Of a stretch of 13,252 bases of DNA, positions 6,352 to 13,252 are shown in pieces. A program made the position numbers and the translations under genes. Source of the DNA: an uncultured Lachnospiraceae bacterium (GTDB lineage: Bacteria > Bacillota_A > Clostridia > Lachnospirales > Lachnospiraceae); NCBI GenBank assembly GCA_947177885.1, contig CAMWWF010000042.1:1-13252 (forward strand). Direction: 5' to 3'. Within the stretch, counting starts at the first letter, position 1, and each line of letters begins with the position of its first letter. The notes beneath the pieces were generated by a model. The model saw only the letters and a list, made by a program, of their open reading frames with translations, was not told the origin of the DNA and made no database searches.

Positions 6352-9051
6352 ATGAAATATCAAGGACTTTCAGATCAGGAAGTAAAAAACTCCCGTGAGA
6401 AATACGGTTCCAATGCGATTCCTGAGTCTGAGCCGACTACTTTTTGGGAGGCCTTTAAGGAGACTTTCGGTGATCCCATGATCAAGATTCTGTTGGTGAT
6501 CGCGGCGATCATGATCGTGATGTTTTTCCTGGGCTATGCGGAGATCTACGAGCCTGTGGGCACTGTCGTAGCGGTGCTGATCGTAGCTTTCGTTTCCGCC
6601 AAGACAAGCGTGGCCAGCGATACAAAGTATCGTCAGTTGAAAGACAGTACGAAAAAGGATACCTGTAAGGTATACCGCAACGGCATGGTCACAGTGATCG
6701 AAGTGGACGACGTGGTTGTGGGCGACAGTGTACTGCTTCAATCCGGCGATAAGATTCCTGCGGACGGTATTCTGGTGGACGGCGATATCCGGGTGGATAA
6801 TTCCGCGTTAAACGGTGAGGCGGAGGAGTGCAAGAAGAACGCTGCCCAGGGCCATGTGGAGCTGCCTGACGATATTACGGGTGATACCTTTGTGGATCAA
6901 TATTCCCTGTTCAGGGGCGCGGTGGTGTTCGACGGAGAAGGTATTCTGGATGTACGTAAAGTGGGTCTGAAGACCATGATGGGTAAGATGGCGGAAGAGA
7001 TGCAGGAAGAGGAACCGGATTCACCGCTGAAGGTAAAGCTTTCCAAACTGGCAAATCAGATTTCCACCTTTGGTTACATCGGTGCGGCGGTGATCGCTGT
7101 TCTTTATATCATTTTCTTTGTGACGAAGGCGGGAGGCGTCAGTGAATACCTGGCAACCGGCTGGTCTCAGATCCTTCAGGATGTGGTAAGAGCGGTTTCA
7201 CTTGCCATTGTAATTATTGTGTGTGCTGTTCCGGAAGGACTGCCTCTGATGATATCTCTTGTGCTGATGCAGAATACCAGTAAGATGTTGGATCATAATG
7301 TATTGGTGAGGAAGGCCGAAGGTATCGAGACGGCGGGTTCCCTGAATATTCTGTTCAGCGATAAGACAGGTACGATCACTAAAGGTATGCTTGAGGTAGT
7401 GGAATTTTTTACTGCTCAGGGAGAGACCATTCCCATAAGCGAGCTGAAGAACTATGGGAAGGTGAAAGGTCTTGTAGATGTGGCCATCGGCAAGAATACT
7501 TCATCTCTGTTTGATGCTTCACACAAAGTGATCGGCGGAAATGCCACGGATCAGGCTCTGATGAAATTTATCGGGGAAGACACCTTCAATCTGCTGGCAA
7601 ATAATATGGAGTGTGTGGCTGATAAATTTCAGGGCTTCAATTCGGCAAATAAATTCAGCCAGGTACACATTAAAAGCATGTGTAAGACCTTTTACAAAGG
7701 TGCTCCGGAGAGATTGCTGGCGGTTGCCACAAAGGCATTGGACAAGAATGGAAATGAAATGGACCTGAACTTTGATGAATTAAATGAGAAGATCAATGAA
7801 CTGGCATCCAGAGCCATGAGAGTGCTTGCCTTTGGCTATTCCAATAAAGAGCTTGTGGAAAGCAGGATCAATGAGGATGTTGTCCTGATCGGTCTGGTGG
7901 CAATCCGTGATGATGTAAGACCGGAGGCAAAGGATGCCATCCGTGAAGTGCAGGAGGCCGGCATTCAGGTAGTCATGATCACCGGTGACAGGCTGGAGAC
8001 AGCCGTATCCATTGCAGAGGACGCGGGGCTGATCCGAAATGATTCTGACAAGGCATTGACCTCTGCCGAGCTGAATAATATGAGTGATGATGAGGTCAAG
8101 GCGATCATAAAGGATATCAGAGTCATTGCCAGGGCATTGCCCACGGATAAATCCCGTATGGTTAAGCTCTGTCAGGAGATGAATCTGGTAGTAGGTATGA
8201 CGGGAGACGGCGTGAATGACTCGCCCGCATTGAAGAGAGCGGATGTGGGATTTGCTATGGGAAGCGGTACCGAGGCTGCCAAGGAAGCCGGTAAGATAGT
8301 GGTATTGGATGATAACTTTAAATCTATTAAGGATGCCATCTGGTATGGCAGAACCATTTACCATAACATCCTGAAATTCTGTAAGTTCCAGCTGGTGATC
8401 AATGTGGCAGCAGTTGTAGTCAGTGCCATTGCTCCATTCTTTGGCGTGGACGAGCCGCTTAAGGTAACACATCTGCTGTTCGTGAATCTGGTCATGGATG
8501 GACTGGGAGCGATCATGCTTGGCAATGAGCCGGCACTGGAAAAGTACATGAGGGAAAAACCCAGAAGAAGGGACGAGAACATTGTCAGCAGGAAGATGAT
8601 GGCGCAGATAGTTACCATGGGAGCATGGCTTACGATCATCAGCTTTGCATTTTTGAAACTGCCATTCTTTGCAAATTTATTTGGCGGCTGGGCAGTGGAC
8701 GGATCCGGACAGGTTCTGGATGGCACTCCGAACAGCATGCATCTGACGGGATATTTCGTACTGTTCATTGTGAGTGCATTGTTTAACGGATTTAATGTCA
8801 GGGACGATGGGTTTGGAATTTTCAAAGGACTGAATGAGAATACAGGATTTCTCAAAGTGTTCTTTACCATTATTCTGGTACAGGCAGCTATAGTAAATGC
8901 GGCGTTGATACCTCTGCCTATCTTCACATGGATCGGCAATATGTTCAGCTGCGTACCCTTCGGTATTATGGGTTGGATTGCTGTTGTGATTCTGGCTGCA
9001 ACCATGATCCCTGTGGATATGATCCGCAAGAGTATTGTTGGAAAACAATAG
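6352..9051 (+). CDS. Cation-translocating P-type ATPase, Ca2+-pump type (P2B-like)
   Basis: This 899-residue integral membrane pump uses ATP to export a cation, most likely Ca2+. Motifs in order, numbered from ATG 6352: actuator region near 130-180; M4 ion-site motif CAVPEGLPL with Pro294-Glu295; phosphorylation motif DKTGT with Asp337; nucleotide-binding KGAPE at 449; TGDR at 544; hinge GDGVNDSPALKRADVGFAMG from 618; M6 NLVMDG with Asn712 and Asp716, matching the spacing of the Ca2+ ligands in animal pumps. The DGLGAIMLGNEP run resembles plasma-membrane-type Ca2+ pumps. There is no N-terminal heavy-metal domain and no long C-terminal calmodulin tail. I chose ATG 6352 (MKYQGLSDQEVKNSREKYG) because homologues begin this way and because the upstream 26 codons from GTG 6274 look random; the ribosome binding site at 6352 is weak (GATGGG). 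Whether it belongs to the Ter response is inferred from position only. Mn2+ or another cation is possible. Confidence 0.9.
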   Translation: MKYQGLSDQEVKNSREKYGSNAIPESEPTTFWEAFKETFGDPMIKILLVIAAIMIVMFFLGYAEIYEPVGTVVAVLIVAFVSAKTSVASDTKYRQLKDSTKKDTCKVYRNGMVTVIEVDDVVVGDSVLLQSGDKIPADGILVDGDIRVDNSALNGEAEECKKNAAQGHVELPDDITGDTFVDQYSLFRGAVVFDGEGILDVRKVGLKTMMGKMAEEMQEEEPDSPLKVKLSKLANQISTFGYIGAAVIAVLYIIFFVTKAGGVSEYLATGWSQILQDVVRAVSLAIVIIVCAVPEGLPLMISLVLMQNTSKMLDHNVLVRKAEGIETAGSLNILFSDKTGTITKGMLEVVEFFTAQGETIPISELKNYGKVKGLVDVAIGKNTSSLFDASHKVIGGNATDQALMKFIGEDTFNLLANNMECVADKFQGFNSANKFSQVHIKSMCKTFYKGAPERLLAVATKALDKNGNEMDLNFDELNEKINELASRAMRVLAFGYSNKELVESRINEDVVLIGLVAIRDDVRPEAKDAIREVQEAGIQVVMITGDRLETAVSIAEDAGLIRNDSDKALTSAELNNMSDDEVKAIIKDIRVIARALPTDKSRMVKLCQEMNLVVGMTGDGVNDSPALKRADVGFAMGSGTEAAKEAGKIVVLDDNFKSIKDAIWYGRTIYHNILKFCKFQLVINVAAVVVSAIAPFFGVDEPLKVTHLLFVNLVMDGLGAIMLGNEPALEKYMREKPRRRDENIVSRKMMAQIVTMGAWLTIISFAFLKLPFFANLFGGWAVDGSGQVLDGTPNSMHLTGYFVLFIVSALFNGFNVRDDGFGIFKGLNENTGFLKVFFTIILVQAAIVNAALIPLPIFTWIGNMFSCVPFGIMGWIAVVILAATMIPVDMIRKSIVGKQ

Positions 9052-9165
9052 TGCGGTACGGACTTCCGGTCATGTGAGCAATTTTATTGCAGAGGGTAAA
9101 TGTTTGAAGTAACAGAAGGTATTATGTTGCTGACAGGTATAGAACAGTCTGAAGATCCATGAGAG

Positions 9166-9201
9166 AGGCTGTCACATTTTCTTAGTGTGACAGCCTGCTT
9201 T
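9166..9201 (+). terminator. Strong hairpin terminator after the ATPase
   Basis: AGGCTGTCACA (9166-9176) pairs perfectly with TGTGACAGCCT (9186-9196), 11 bp with a 9-base loop, followed by GCTTTA. The T-run is short, so either termination is helped by other factors or the element also stops transcripts by its stability. A weaker hairpin, GCTT/AAGC (9213-9225), is followed by CTTTTT at 9228-9233 and may back it up. The rest of the 247-base gap 9052-9298 shows no gene and no convincing promoter. Confidence 0.65.
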
Positions 9202-9298
9202 ACGGGTACATGGCTTGTCAGAAGCTCCTTTTTGCCTGATGAGATTCCGAAAGCCTTTGTGTGCCTGATGGCGCATATTAATATAAGGAGGACCGGCT

Positions 9299-9886
9299 AT
9301 GTGGAAAAGGTATAAAACAGGTCTGTTATCCATTGCAGCGCTGATTTTATTGGGCGGCTGCGGGAAAACGACTGATATGACGAAAGAAGAAAGCAGTACG
9401 GTACAGGAATCCGTGGATGCATCGTCTTCTGAAAAGGAGGAGTCCATGTCCCGGATTGCTTTTGAAGGGCAGGATGTGGAAGGGAATGTGGTCTCATCCG
9501 AAATCTTTTCAGAATCGAAGCTTACAATGGTTAATGTATGGGCAACCTACTGCAACCCCTGTCTGAGAGAAATGCCGGATCTGGGTGAACTGGCCGTTGA
9601 ATATGATCCGGAGGAATTTCAGATCATTGGCATTATCAGTGATGTGCAGGAGGGAATGGATCAGAAAATTGTGGATTATGCATCGGATCTGATCGGACAA
9701 ACAGGAGCGGACTACACACATTTGATCTTAAATGAATCGGTGTATTATGCGCTCCTTACGGATGTGACAGCGGTTCCGACCACTTTCTTTATTGACAGTG
9801 ACGGAGTGATCCTGGATACGGTGGTCGGTTCTAAGGATAAGTCGGCATGGGAGGAAATGATCAATGCGCTTCTGGAAGAACAATAG
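9299..9886 (+). CDS. TlpA/ResA-like thioredoxin-fold lipoprotein
   Basis: A 195-residue thiol-disulfide oxidoreductase anchored outside the membrane. The N-terminus has basic residues, a hydrophobic stretch (9-18) and the lipobox L18-G-G-C21, so Cys21 should be lipidated after signal peptidase II cleavage. A Ser/Glu-rich linker (about 24-50) precedes the thioredoxin fold. The active site is WATYCNPC, with catalytic Cys85 and Cys88 in the TlpA/ResA style, followed by EMP. The cis-proline motif is AVPTTFF, Pro160. Length is normal for the family. The ribosome binding site AAGGAGG (9285-9291) is 7 bases from ATG. The next gene starts inside its 3' end, and an iron-sulfur membrane protein follows, so it probably receives electrons from that pair and reduces extracytoplasmic disulfides or peroxides. 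The substrate is unknown. Confidence 0.92.
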   Translation: MWKRYKTGLLSIAALILLGGCGKTTDMTKEESSTVQESVDASSSEKEESMSRIAFEGQDVEGNVVSSEIFSESKLTMVNVWATYCNPCLREMPDLGELAVEYDPEEFQIIGIISDVQEGMDQKIVDYASDLIGQTGADYTHLILNESVYYALLTDVTAVPTTFFIDSDGVILDTVVGSKDKSAWEEMINALLEEQ

Positions 9887-10016
9887 ACGAATGACATGGC
9901 TCTGGGGAATGATGGCAGGAATTCTGTTTCTTGGGATCGGCGCAGCCGGAGGTCAGCTTGCCGTAATATGGAGAAAGGCTGTAATGATCTGCATGGAATG
10001 TATAGGCATTGGCTAA
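9864..10016 (+). CDS. Small CxxC membrane protein, CD1871A-like
   Basis: A 50-residue gene overlapping the last 23 bases of the TlpA-like gene in another frame. I chose ATG 9864 because GGGAGG (9849-9854) lies 9 bases before it and because it gives a basic N-terminus (MRFWKNNRR); ATG 9891 would give 41 residues with a poor ribosome binding site. One membrane helix covers about residues 12-36. The C-terminus reads RKAVMICMECIGIG with Cys43-x-x-Cys46. That ending matches my memory of the CD1871A family of CxxC proteins from Clostridia, found beside TlpA-like and 4Fe-4S membrane proteins. The positive-inside rule puts the basic N-terminus in the cytosol and the CxxC on the outer face, where it could relay reducing equivalents to the TlpA-like protein; this is inference. 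It is easily missed because of its size and overlap. Confidence 0.8.
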   Translation: MRFWKNNRRMTWLWGMMAGILFLGIGAAGGQLAVIWRKAVMICMECIGIG

Positions 10017-10064
10017 AAGCATACAGGGAACTGCATGAATATATCTGGAAATGCGAAGGTCTGT

Positions 10065-10076
10065 AAACAATTGTTT
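10065..10076 (+). repeat. 12-base palindrome before the iron-sulfur gene
   Basis: AAACAATTGTTT is a perfect dyad with no spacer, better suited to binding a dimeric regulator than to forming an RNA hairpin. It lies in the 103-base gap between the small CxxC gene and the iron-sulfur gene. I see no convincing promoter at it. Confidence 0.2.
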
Positions 10077-10119
10077 GCCTGAGCGTATTGAAATGACCGG
10101 AAGAATGGAAAGGTTAAGA

Positions 10120-10980
10120 ATGAAGAAATTGCGTTTAACGGTTCAACTCATTTTTACAATTATTACGAACGGATATGCATATGGTTTTATGAACGGAAAA
10201 ATATATCAGGGCAGTCTGAAATATGCCTGTGTCCCGGGATTAAACTGTTATTCCTGTCCTGGGGCGGTTGCCTCCTGTCCCATAGGGGCACTCCAGGCAT
10301 TGCTGAACCGGCAGGGCTTTCATATCCCTTTTGGGGCGCTGGGATTTTTTTTCCTGTTCGGAAGCCTTCTGGGGCGTTTCATCTGCGGCTGGCTCTGTCC
10401 TTTTGGGCTTGTACAGGATCTTCTGCACAAAATCCCTGTTTTCCGTAAGAGAAAGAGGTTGCCTTACCATTCTGTTCTGAAATATGGAAAATATGTAGTC
10501 CTGTTTCTGCTGGTGGGTGTCGGTTCCCTGTTTTTATTCGGTGGATTTGCAAAGGTACCGGCGTTTTGTAAATATTTGTGTCCGTCGGGAACTTTGTTTG
10601 GTGCGGTACCTCTTCTTGCTTCCAATGAATTACTTCGCAGCCAGATAGGAGGACTGTTCCTCTGGAAGCTGGGAATCCTGTTGATTATCATAGTACTCTC
10701 AGTAAAGGTATATCGGCCCTTTTGTCAGTATCTGTGTCCGCTGGGAGCGATATATGGGTGGTTCAACCGCTTTAGTCTTGTACAGATCCACTGGGAGAAG
10801 GAGAAGTGCATTTCCTGCATGGCCTGTGAGGAGGCATGTCCGGTATCTCTTTCAATCGATGAAATATCCACTTCCCCAGAGTGTATCCGATGTGGCAGAT
10901 GTGTGGAGGCATGTCCCGGAAAGTGTTTGCATTTCTCAAAGATCAATACAAAGGATAAATCAAAAGTTTGCGACGGCTGA
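10120..10980 (+). CDS. NapH-like polytopic 4Fe-4S membrane protein
   Basis: From ATG 10120 it has 286 residues. This start has AAAGG (10109-10113) at 6 bases and leads straight into the first membrane helix; the frame is open from ATG 10051, but the added 23 residues look random and lack a ribosome binding site. Hydrophobic segments lie near 6-23, 71-88, 122-142 and 179-197. Cysteine motifs in order: Cys37, CYSC at 43-46, SCPIG at 52-56, CGWLCPFG at 89-96, CKYLCPSG at 150-157 and CQYLCPLG at 202-209. The C-terminus has two ferredoxin motifs, with Cys230/233/236/240 and Cys255/258/261/265, each ending in CP. This is the NapH/MauN-type (Fer4_5) layout, which passes electrons between membrane carriers and partners. 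Next to a TlpA-like lipoprotein it probably supplies electrons for thiol reduction outside the cell, replacing a CcdA/DsbD-type transporter; no such gene is in the window. The donor is unknown. Confidence 0.88.
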   Translation: MKKLRLTVQLIFTIITNGYAYGFMNGKIYQGSLKYACVPGLNCYSCPGAVASCPIGALQALLNRQGFHIPFGALGFFFLFGSLLGRFICGWLCPFGLVQDLLHKIPVFRKRKRLPYHSVLKYGKYVVLFLLVGVGSLFLFGGFAKVPAFCKYLCPSGTLFGAVPLLASNELLRSQIGGLFLWKLGILLIIIVLSVKVYRPFCQYLCPLGAIYGWFNRFSLVQIHWEKEKCISCMACEEACPVSLSIDEISTSPECIRCGRCVEACPGKCLHFSKINTKDKSKVCDG

Positions 10981-11051
10981 TCTGTAATTCCCATAAGTAT
11001 ATTCCAATCGCAGGAAATAAAGGATTATGTAATGTTATGCATAAGAAAATA

Positions 11052-11125
11052 AATTCACCCGCCGATCCGTTCGATCCAACCTTCATTTAAATGGAGGATT
11101 GAATAAACAGATTGACGGGTGAATT
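11052..11125 (+). other. 74-nt imperfect long hairpin between convergent genes
   Basis: The outer arms AATTCACCCG (11052-11061) and CGGGTGAATT (11116-11125) pair perfectly over 10 bp. Inward there is a 1x1 mismatch, 5 bp (11063-11067 with 11110-11114), an internal loop, 5 bp (11072-11076 with 11097-11101), a CAAC bulge, and 6 bp (11081-11086 with 11091-11096) closed by TTAA. The total is 26 pairs. The three G.U pairs (11064/11113, 11073/11100, 11083/11094) become A.C mismatches on the minus strand, so the plus-strand RNA folds better. On the minus strand the hairpin is followed by TTTATTTTCTTAT, so it may also end the chemoreceptor transcript. The rest of 10981-11216 shows no gene. Confidence 0.55.
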
Positions 11126-11216
11126 ATATGAATATAGTAATTGCTTTGCCAAATATTACTTTGAAAACTGAGGCTGCAGGGTTAAATATCAATTATTCTG
11201 CAGTTAAGCGAGAATA

Positions 11217-12863
11217 CTATTTGAGCTGAAAACCGTTGGTCTGTTCCTGCAAGAGGTTTACCTGATTAAATAATTCAGCGCTGACCGTTGCAGATTCTTC
11301 GCTGCTGGCAGAGTTGGTCTGAACCACAGCGGAAATCTGTTCAAGACCTTCTGCTACCTGTGAAATAGCAGTAGCTTCCGTATGTACCGCGTCAGTGATC
11401 TCGCCAATAGCATCGTTGGACTGGAGTACAAGATCTATAGTCCTCTGTAATGTAGTGGTGACTTCGGTTACGATCTGATTGCCTCGTTCAGCAGCTTTTA
11501 CAGAACTTTCAATCAAATCTTTGGTGGCCTTGGCTGCCTGTTCCGACTGGCCTGCAAGGCTGCGTACCTCTTCGGCTACCACTGCGAAGCCTCTGCCTGA
11601 TTCTCCGGCCCTGCTGGCTTCTACGGCGGCATTCAACGCAAGAATATTCGTCTGGAAGGAAATACTCTCAATCGTGGAAATTATTTTTTCTATCTGGGTG
11701 GAAGCTGCACTGATATCTTTCATTGCTTCCACAAGCAGTTCCATCTGCTGGCTGCTGAGAGTGACCTGTTCTCCGGTAAGATGTGCATTATCCTGAGCGT
11801 TGGAGGCCATTTCAATATTCTGTTTTGCACTTCTGGACAGATCGTTCAGGGTAGCGGAAAGTTCTTCCACCGCGCTGGCCTGTTCTGTTGCGCCCTGGGC
11901 TAACGACTGAGCGCTGTTGGAGAGATTCTTTGCGTGGTCAAATACATCGTTCTGTATCTTATTTATGTTGGTCATGGCCAGAGAGAGCGAAGTCGTAAAG
12001 CTGTCAATAGATTCCTCTATAGAACGGAAATCTCCGATAAAAGGCACCGAGGCGGCAACATTAAAATTGCCAAGGGAAAGCTGGTGCATAATGCGGTTGA
12101 TGTCTTCCACGTACTGATTCGTCTGCTCCATAGAATGCTTAAGTGTCTTGGCCAGATCGCCGATTTCGTCATTGCGATGGTAATTCAGTTCTATATTCAG
12201 ACGGCCTTCCAACAGAGGTTTGGTTTTGTCCGTGATAACAAGGATGGGCTTGACTATACGCTTCATCACATATACTACCAGGCTTAAAAGGCAGAGCAGC
12301 GCAAGACATAAGCCTGCGGCAGTGACGATATGCATGATGTCTATAATGTTTCTCAAATGCGCTGCGCTTGTATCATTAAGGATCGTTCCCTGTGCTATGA
12401 CTTCATCCAACAGACCTACCAGAACACCCAGATTACTCTGGATCGTCTCCTGATAATAGTTCTGTGCCTGCTCCGGATCTGTCTCCATAAGCTCCAGTAC
12501 ATAAATAGCTGACTGGTGGAGTTCCTCGTGAAGAGGCTGCAGCTGGGAGCGAAGGCCCAGAATAGTTTCATCGGTAGTTCCTGCGTCACCATAGATCCAT
12601 TGTCCCAGTATACATCCGGTAGGATCCGTACTGCCGGTAAATTCCGTGCCCGCATACAAAGCATTACTGAGGTTGCTTGCCCATTTGTAATGAGCGACTT
12701 CCGCCTGTTGAGCCCGTGTTAACAGCGCGTTTACCGCAGTATTGGCTTCTTCAGAACGATCAATGTTGATAATGTTTCTGGTAGTCAGTACACTGAACAG
12801 CAGCATGGACAGAAAGGCGGCTGCCACCCGTAATCCAACCATTATCTTTACACTTCTTCGCAT
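11217..12863 (-). CDS. Methyl-accepting chemotaxis protein with extracytoplasmic CZB-type zinc domain
   Basis: A 548-residue transmembrane chemoreceptor. Membrane helices lie at about 7-28 and 179-201, with the sensor domain (29-178) outside the cell. That domain has the chemoreceptor zinc-binding (CZB) pattern: His58 followed by KWASNL, Cys84 in CILGQWIYG (84-92), and His112 and His116 in LHEELH. The spacing matches the three-His, one-Cys zinc site I recall from DgcZ. HAMP-like segments follow (about 201-255, perhaps a second at 251-290), then the signalling coiled coil with the conserved hairpin tip (about 396-440, [19 protein letters not shown]). There is no C-terminal CheR-binding pentapeptide. 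It should control CheA activity in response to zinc or to oxidants acting on the cysteine; the ligand is inferred. The ribosome binding site AAGGAG (complement of 12871-12876) is 7 bases from ATG. It is transcribed toward the redox module, with its own long leader. Confidence 0.93.
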   Translation of the reverse strand: MRRSVKIMVGLRVAAAFLSMLLFSVLTTRNIINIDRSEEANTAVNALLTRAQQAEVAHYKWASNLSNALYAGTEFTGSTDPTGCILGQWIYGDAGTTDETILGLRSQLQPLHEELHQSAIYVLELMETDPEQAQNYYQETIQSNLGVLVGLLDEVIAQGTILNDTSAAHLRNIIDIMHIVTAAGLCLALLCLLSLVVYVMKRIVKPILVITDKTKPLLEGRLNIELNYHRNDEIGDLAKTLKHSMEQTNQYVEDINRIMHQLSLGNFNVAASVPFIGDFRSIEESIDSFTTSLSLAMTNINKIQNDVFDHAKNLSNSAQSLAQGATEQASAVEELSATLNDLSRSAKQNIEMASNAQDNAHLTGEQVTLSSQQMELLVEAMKDISAASTQIEKIISTIESISFQTNILALNAAVEASRAGESGRGFAVVAEEVRSLAGQSEQAAKATKDLIESSVKAAERGNQIVTEVTTTLQRTIDLVLQSNDAIGEITDAVHTEATAISQVAEGLEQISAVVQTNSASSEESATVSAELFNQVNLLQEQTNGFQLK

Positions 12864-12955
12864 TTTGTTTCTCCTTTTCGTTTGATGTGTATGATATTTA
12901 TGTTTATGAAAACTTTTCGTGCATATATTATGTAGATAAAATAACGCTGACAGAT

Positions 12956-12989
12956 AAAAAGTCGGCTCTATTCTATGGTAACATAGCCG
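12956..12989 (-). terminator. Intrinsic-terminator-like hairpin in the chemoreceptor leader
   Basis: On the minus strand CGG-CTATG (12989-12982 region) faces CATAG and CCG (12977-12973, 12965-12963); alternatively CGGCT pairs directly with AGCCG. Two bases after the stem comes TTTTT (12960-12956). It lies 93 bases upstream of the chemoreceptor ATG and downstream of a good promoter, so it would act as an attenuator and not as the end of a gene. The stem is of moderate strength. Confidence 0.5.
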
Positions 12990-13102
12990 TATTTGGTTAT
13001 CCTGCCATAAAATAAAACCGGGATGATTCTTTAAGCAATTAATTTTATTCTCCCATATGCCGATAAAGAACAGAAATAAATAATTTTGTGACGCTTAAAT
13101 GC

Positions 13103-13131
13103 ATTGTAACACAGCTGATATTTATTTTCAA
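13103..13131 (-). promoter_or_regulatory. Sigma-A type promoter for the chemoreceptor
   Basis: On the minus strand TTGAAA (13131-13126) and TACAAT (13108-13103) are separated by 17 bases, each one base from consensus. Transcription would start near 13096 and give a leader of about 233 nt. A second, weaker candidate downstream of the leader hairpin is CTGTCA (12953-12948), 17 bases, TAATAT (12930-12925), four of six matches in each box; it would give a transcript free of the hairpin. Confidence 0.55.
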
Positions 13132-13170
13132 TACTTTCTTGGCCGGAGCATGTTTGGAATTTATTACTAA

Positions 13171-13252
13171 CTGTCTCTTTTACACAGCTCCCGATCCCGC
13201 GGTAAGGCTTGTGTAAGAGGACGGTGGGCGCCTAAGATTTAAAAAAAAAGGG
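13171..13252. other. Probable sequencing-adapter read-through at the contig end
   Basis: Bases 13171-13186 match the start of the Tn5 mosaic end (CTGTCTCTTATACACA) with one difference. Further on, GTGTA (13211-13215), CGGTGG (13222-13227) and CGCC (13229-13232) occur in the order and at the spacing of the Illumina P5 adapter tail. The 8 bases before GTGTA sit where an i5 index would be. The sequence then ends in nine A and GGG, as in reads that run off the end of the adapter. It is best treated as non-genomic, with many read errors. Confidence 0.75.

Noticed and set aside
6270..6401. 43-codon frame from ATG 6270 overlapping the ATPase start
   Set aside because: No family features, weak ribosome binding site, and the start lies in a hairpin loop.
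7780..9048. Long antisense open frames inside the ATPase gene (7780-8472, 8358-9029, 8677-9048)
   Set aside because: They shadow a clearly conserved gene, have no recognisable domains and no good ribosome binding sites.
9256..9284. Sigma-A promoter for the TlpA-like gene, TTTGTG-17-TAATAT
   Set aside because: The -35 matches poorly and the start of transcription would fall inside the ribosome binding site.
10051..10119. ATG 10051 as start of the iron-sulfur protein
   Set aside because: No ribosome binding site, unlikely N-terminal residues, and ATG 10120 has a good site and begins just before the first membrane helix.
13040..13066. Sigma-28-like promoter on the plus strand, TAAT-N15-GCCGATAA
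   Set aside because: Close to the flagellar consensus, but it faces away from the chemoreceptor, no gene is visible to the right before the contig end, and the same bases are explained by the antiterminator arm of the leader.
13171..13190. Natural IS50/Tn5 transposon end
   Set aside because: The bases after it follow the order of a synthetic P5 adapter with poly-A and GGG, and no transposon gene is present.

Overview
The window looks like a Clostridia chromosome segment, most likely from a gut Lachnospiraceae. The reasons are the AGGAGG-type ribosome binding sites, the TelA/TerD/YceG arrangement, a TlpA-like lipoprotein followed by a tiny CxxC membrane protein and a NapH-like iron-sulfur protein, and the style of the chemoreceptor. 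Genus-level assignment is inference. Everything from 1 to 10980 reads on the plus strand; the last gene (chemoreceptor) reads on the minus strand, convergent with it. The right end appears to be a contig end: the last ~82 bases resemble error-rich Illumina Nextera adapter read-through, not genomic DNA.

Region 1 (1-6223) is a tellurite/stress-response (Ter) cluster. It holds the 3' part of a large YceG-family protein, a TelA-family protein, two close tandem TerD paralogues (about 72% identical by hand alignment), a TerA-like TerD-superfamily protein and a fourth, divergent YceC-like TerD protein. Most of the gaps between these genes contain inverted repeats. No TerC is present in the window. 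Region 2 (6224-9051) is a P-type ATPase of the Ca2+ pump class on the same strand, with two hairpins in front of it and a strong hairpin terminator behind it. A link between the TerD proteins (a Ca2+-binding family) and this pump is inferred from position.

Region 3 (9299-10980) is a three-gene redox module: a TlpA/ResA-like thioredoxin lipoprotein, a 50-residue CxxC membrane protein that overlaps it by 23 bases, and a polytopic NapH-type protein with two C-terminal 4Fe-4S motifs. The likely role is passing electrons across the membrane to extracytoplasmic thiol substrates.

Region 4 (10981-13252) has a 74-nt imperfect hairpin whose three G.U pairs favour the plus-strand RNA. Beyond it lies a minus-strand chemoreceptor with an extracytoplasmic zinc-binding CZB-type sensor domain. 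That gene has a long leader with a good sigma-A promoter, an intrinsic-terminator-like hairpin and a competing upstream arm, which suggests transcription attenuation.
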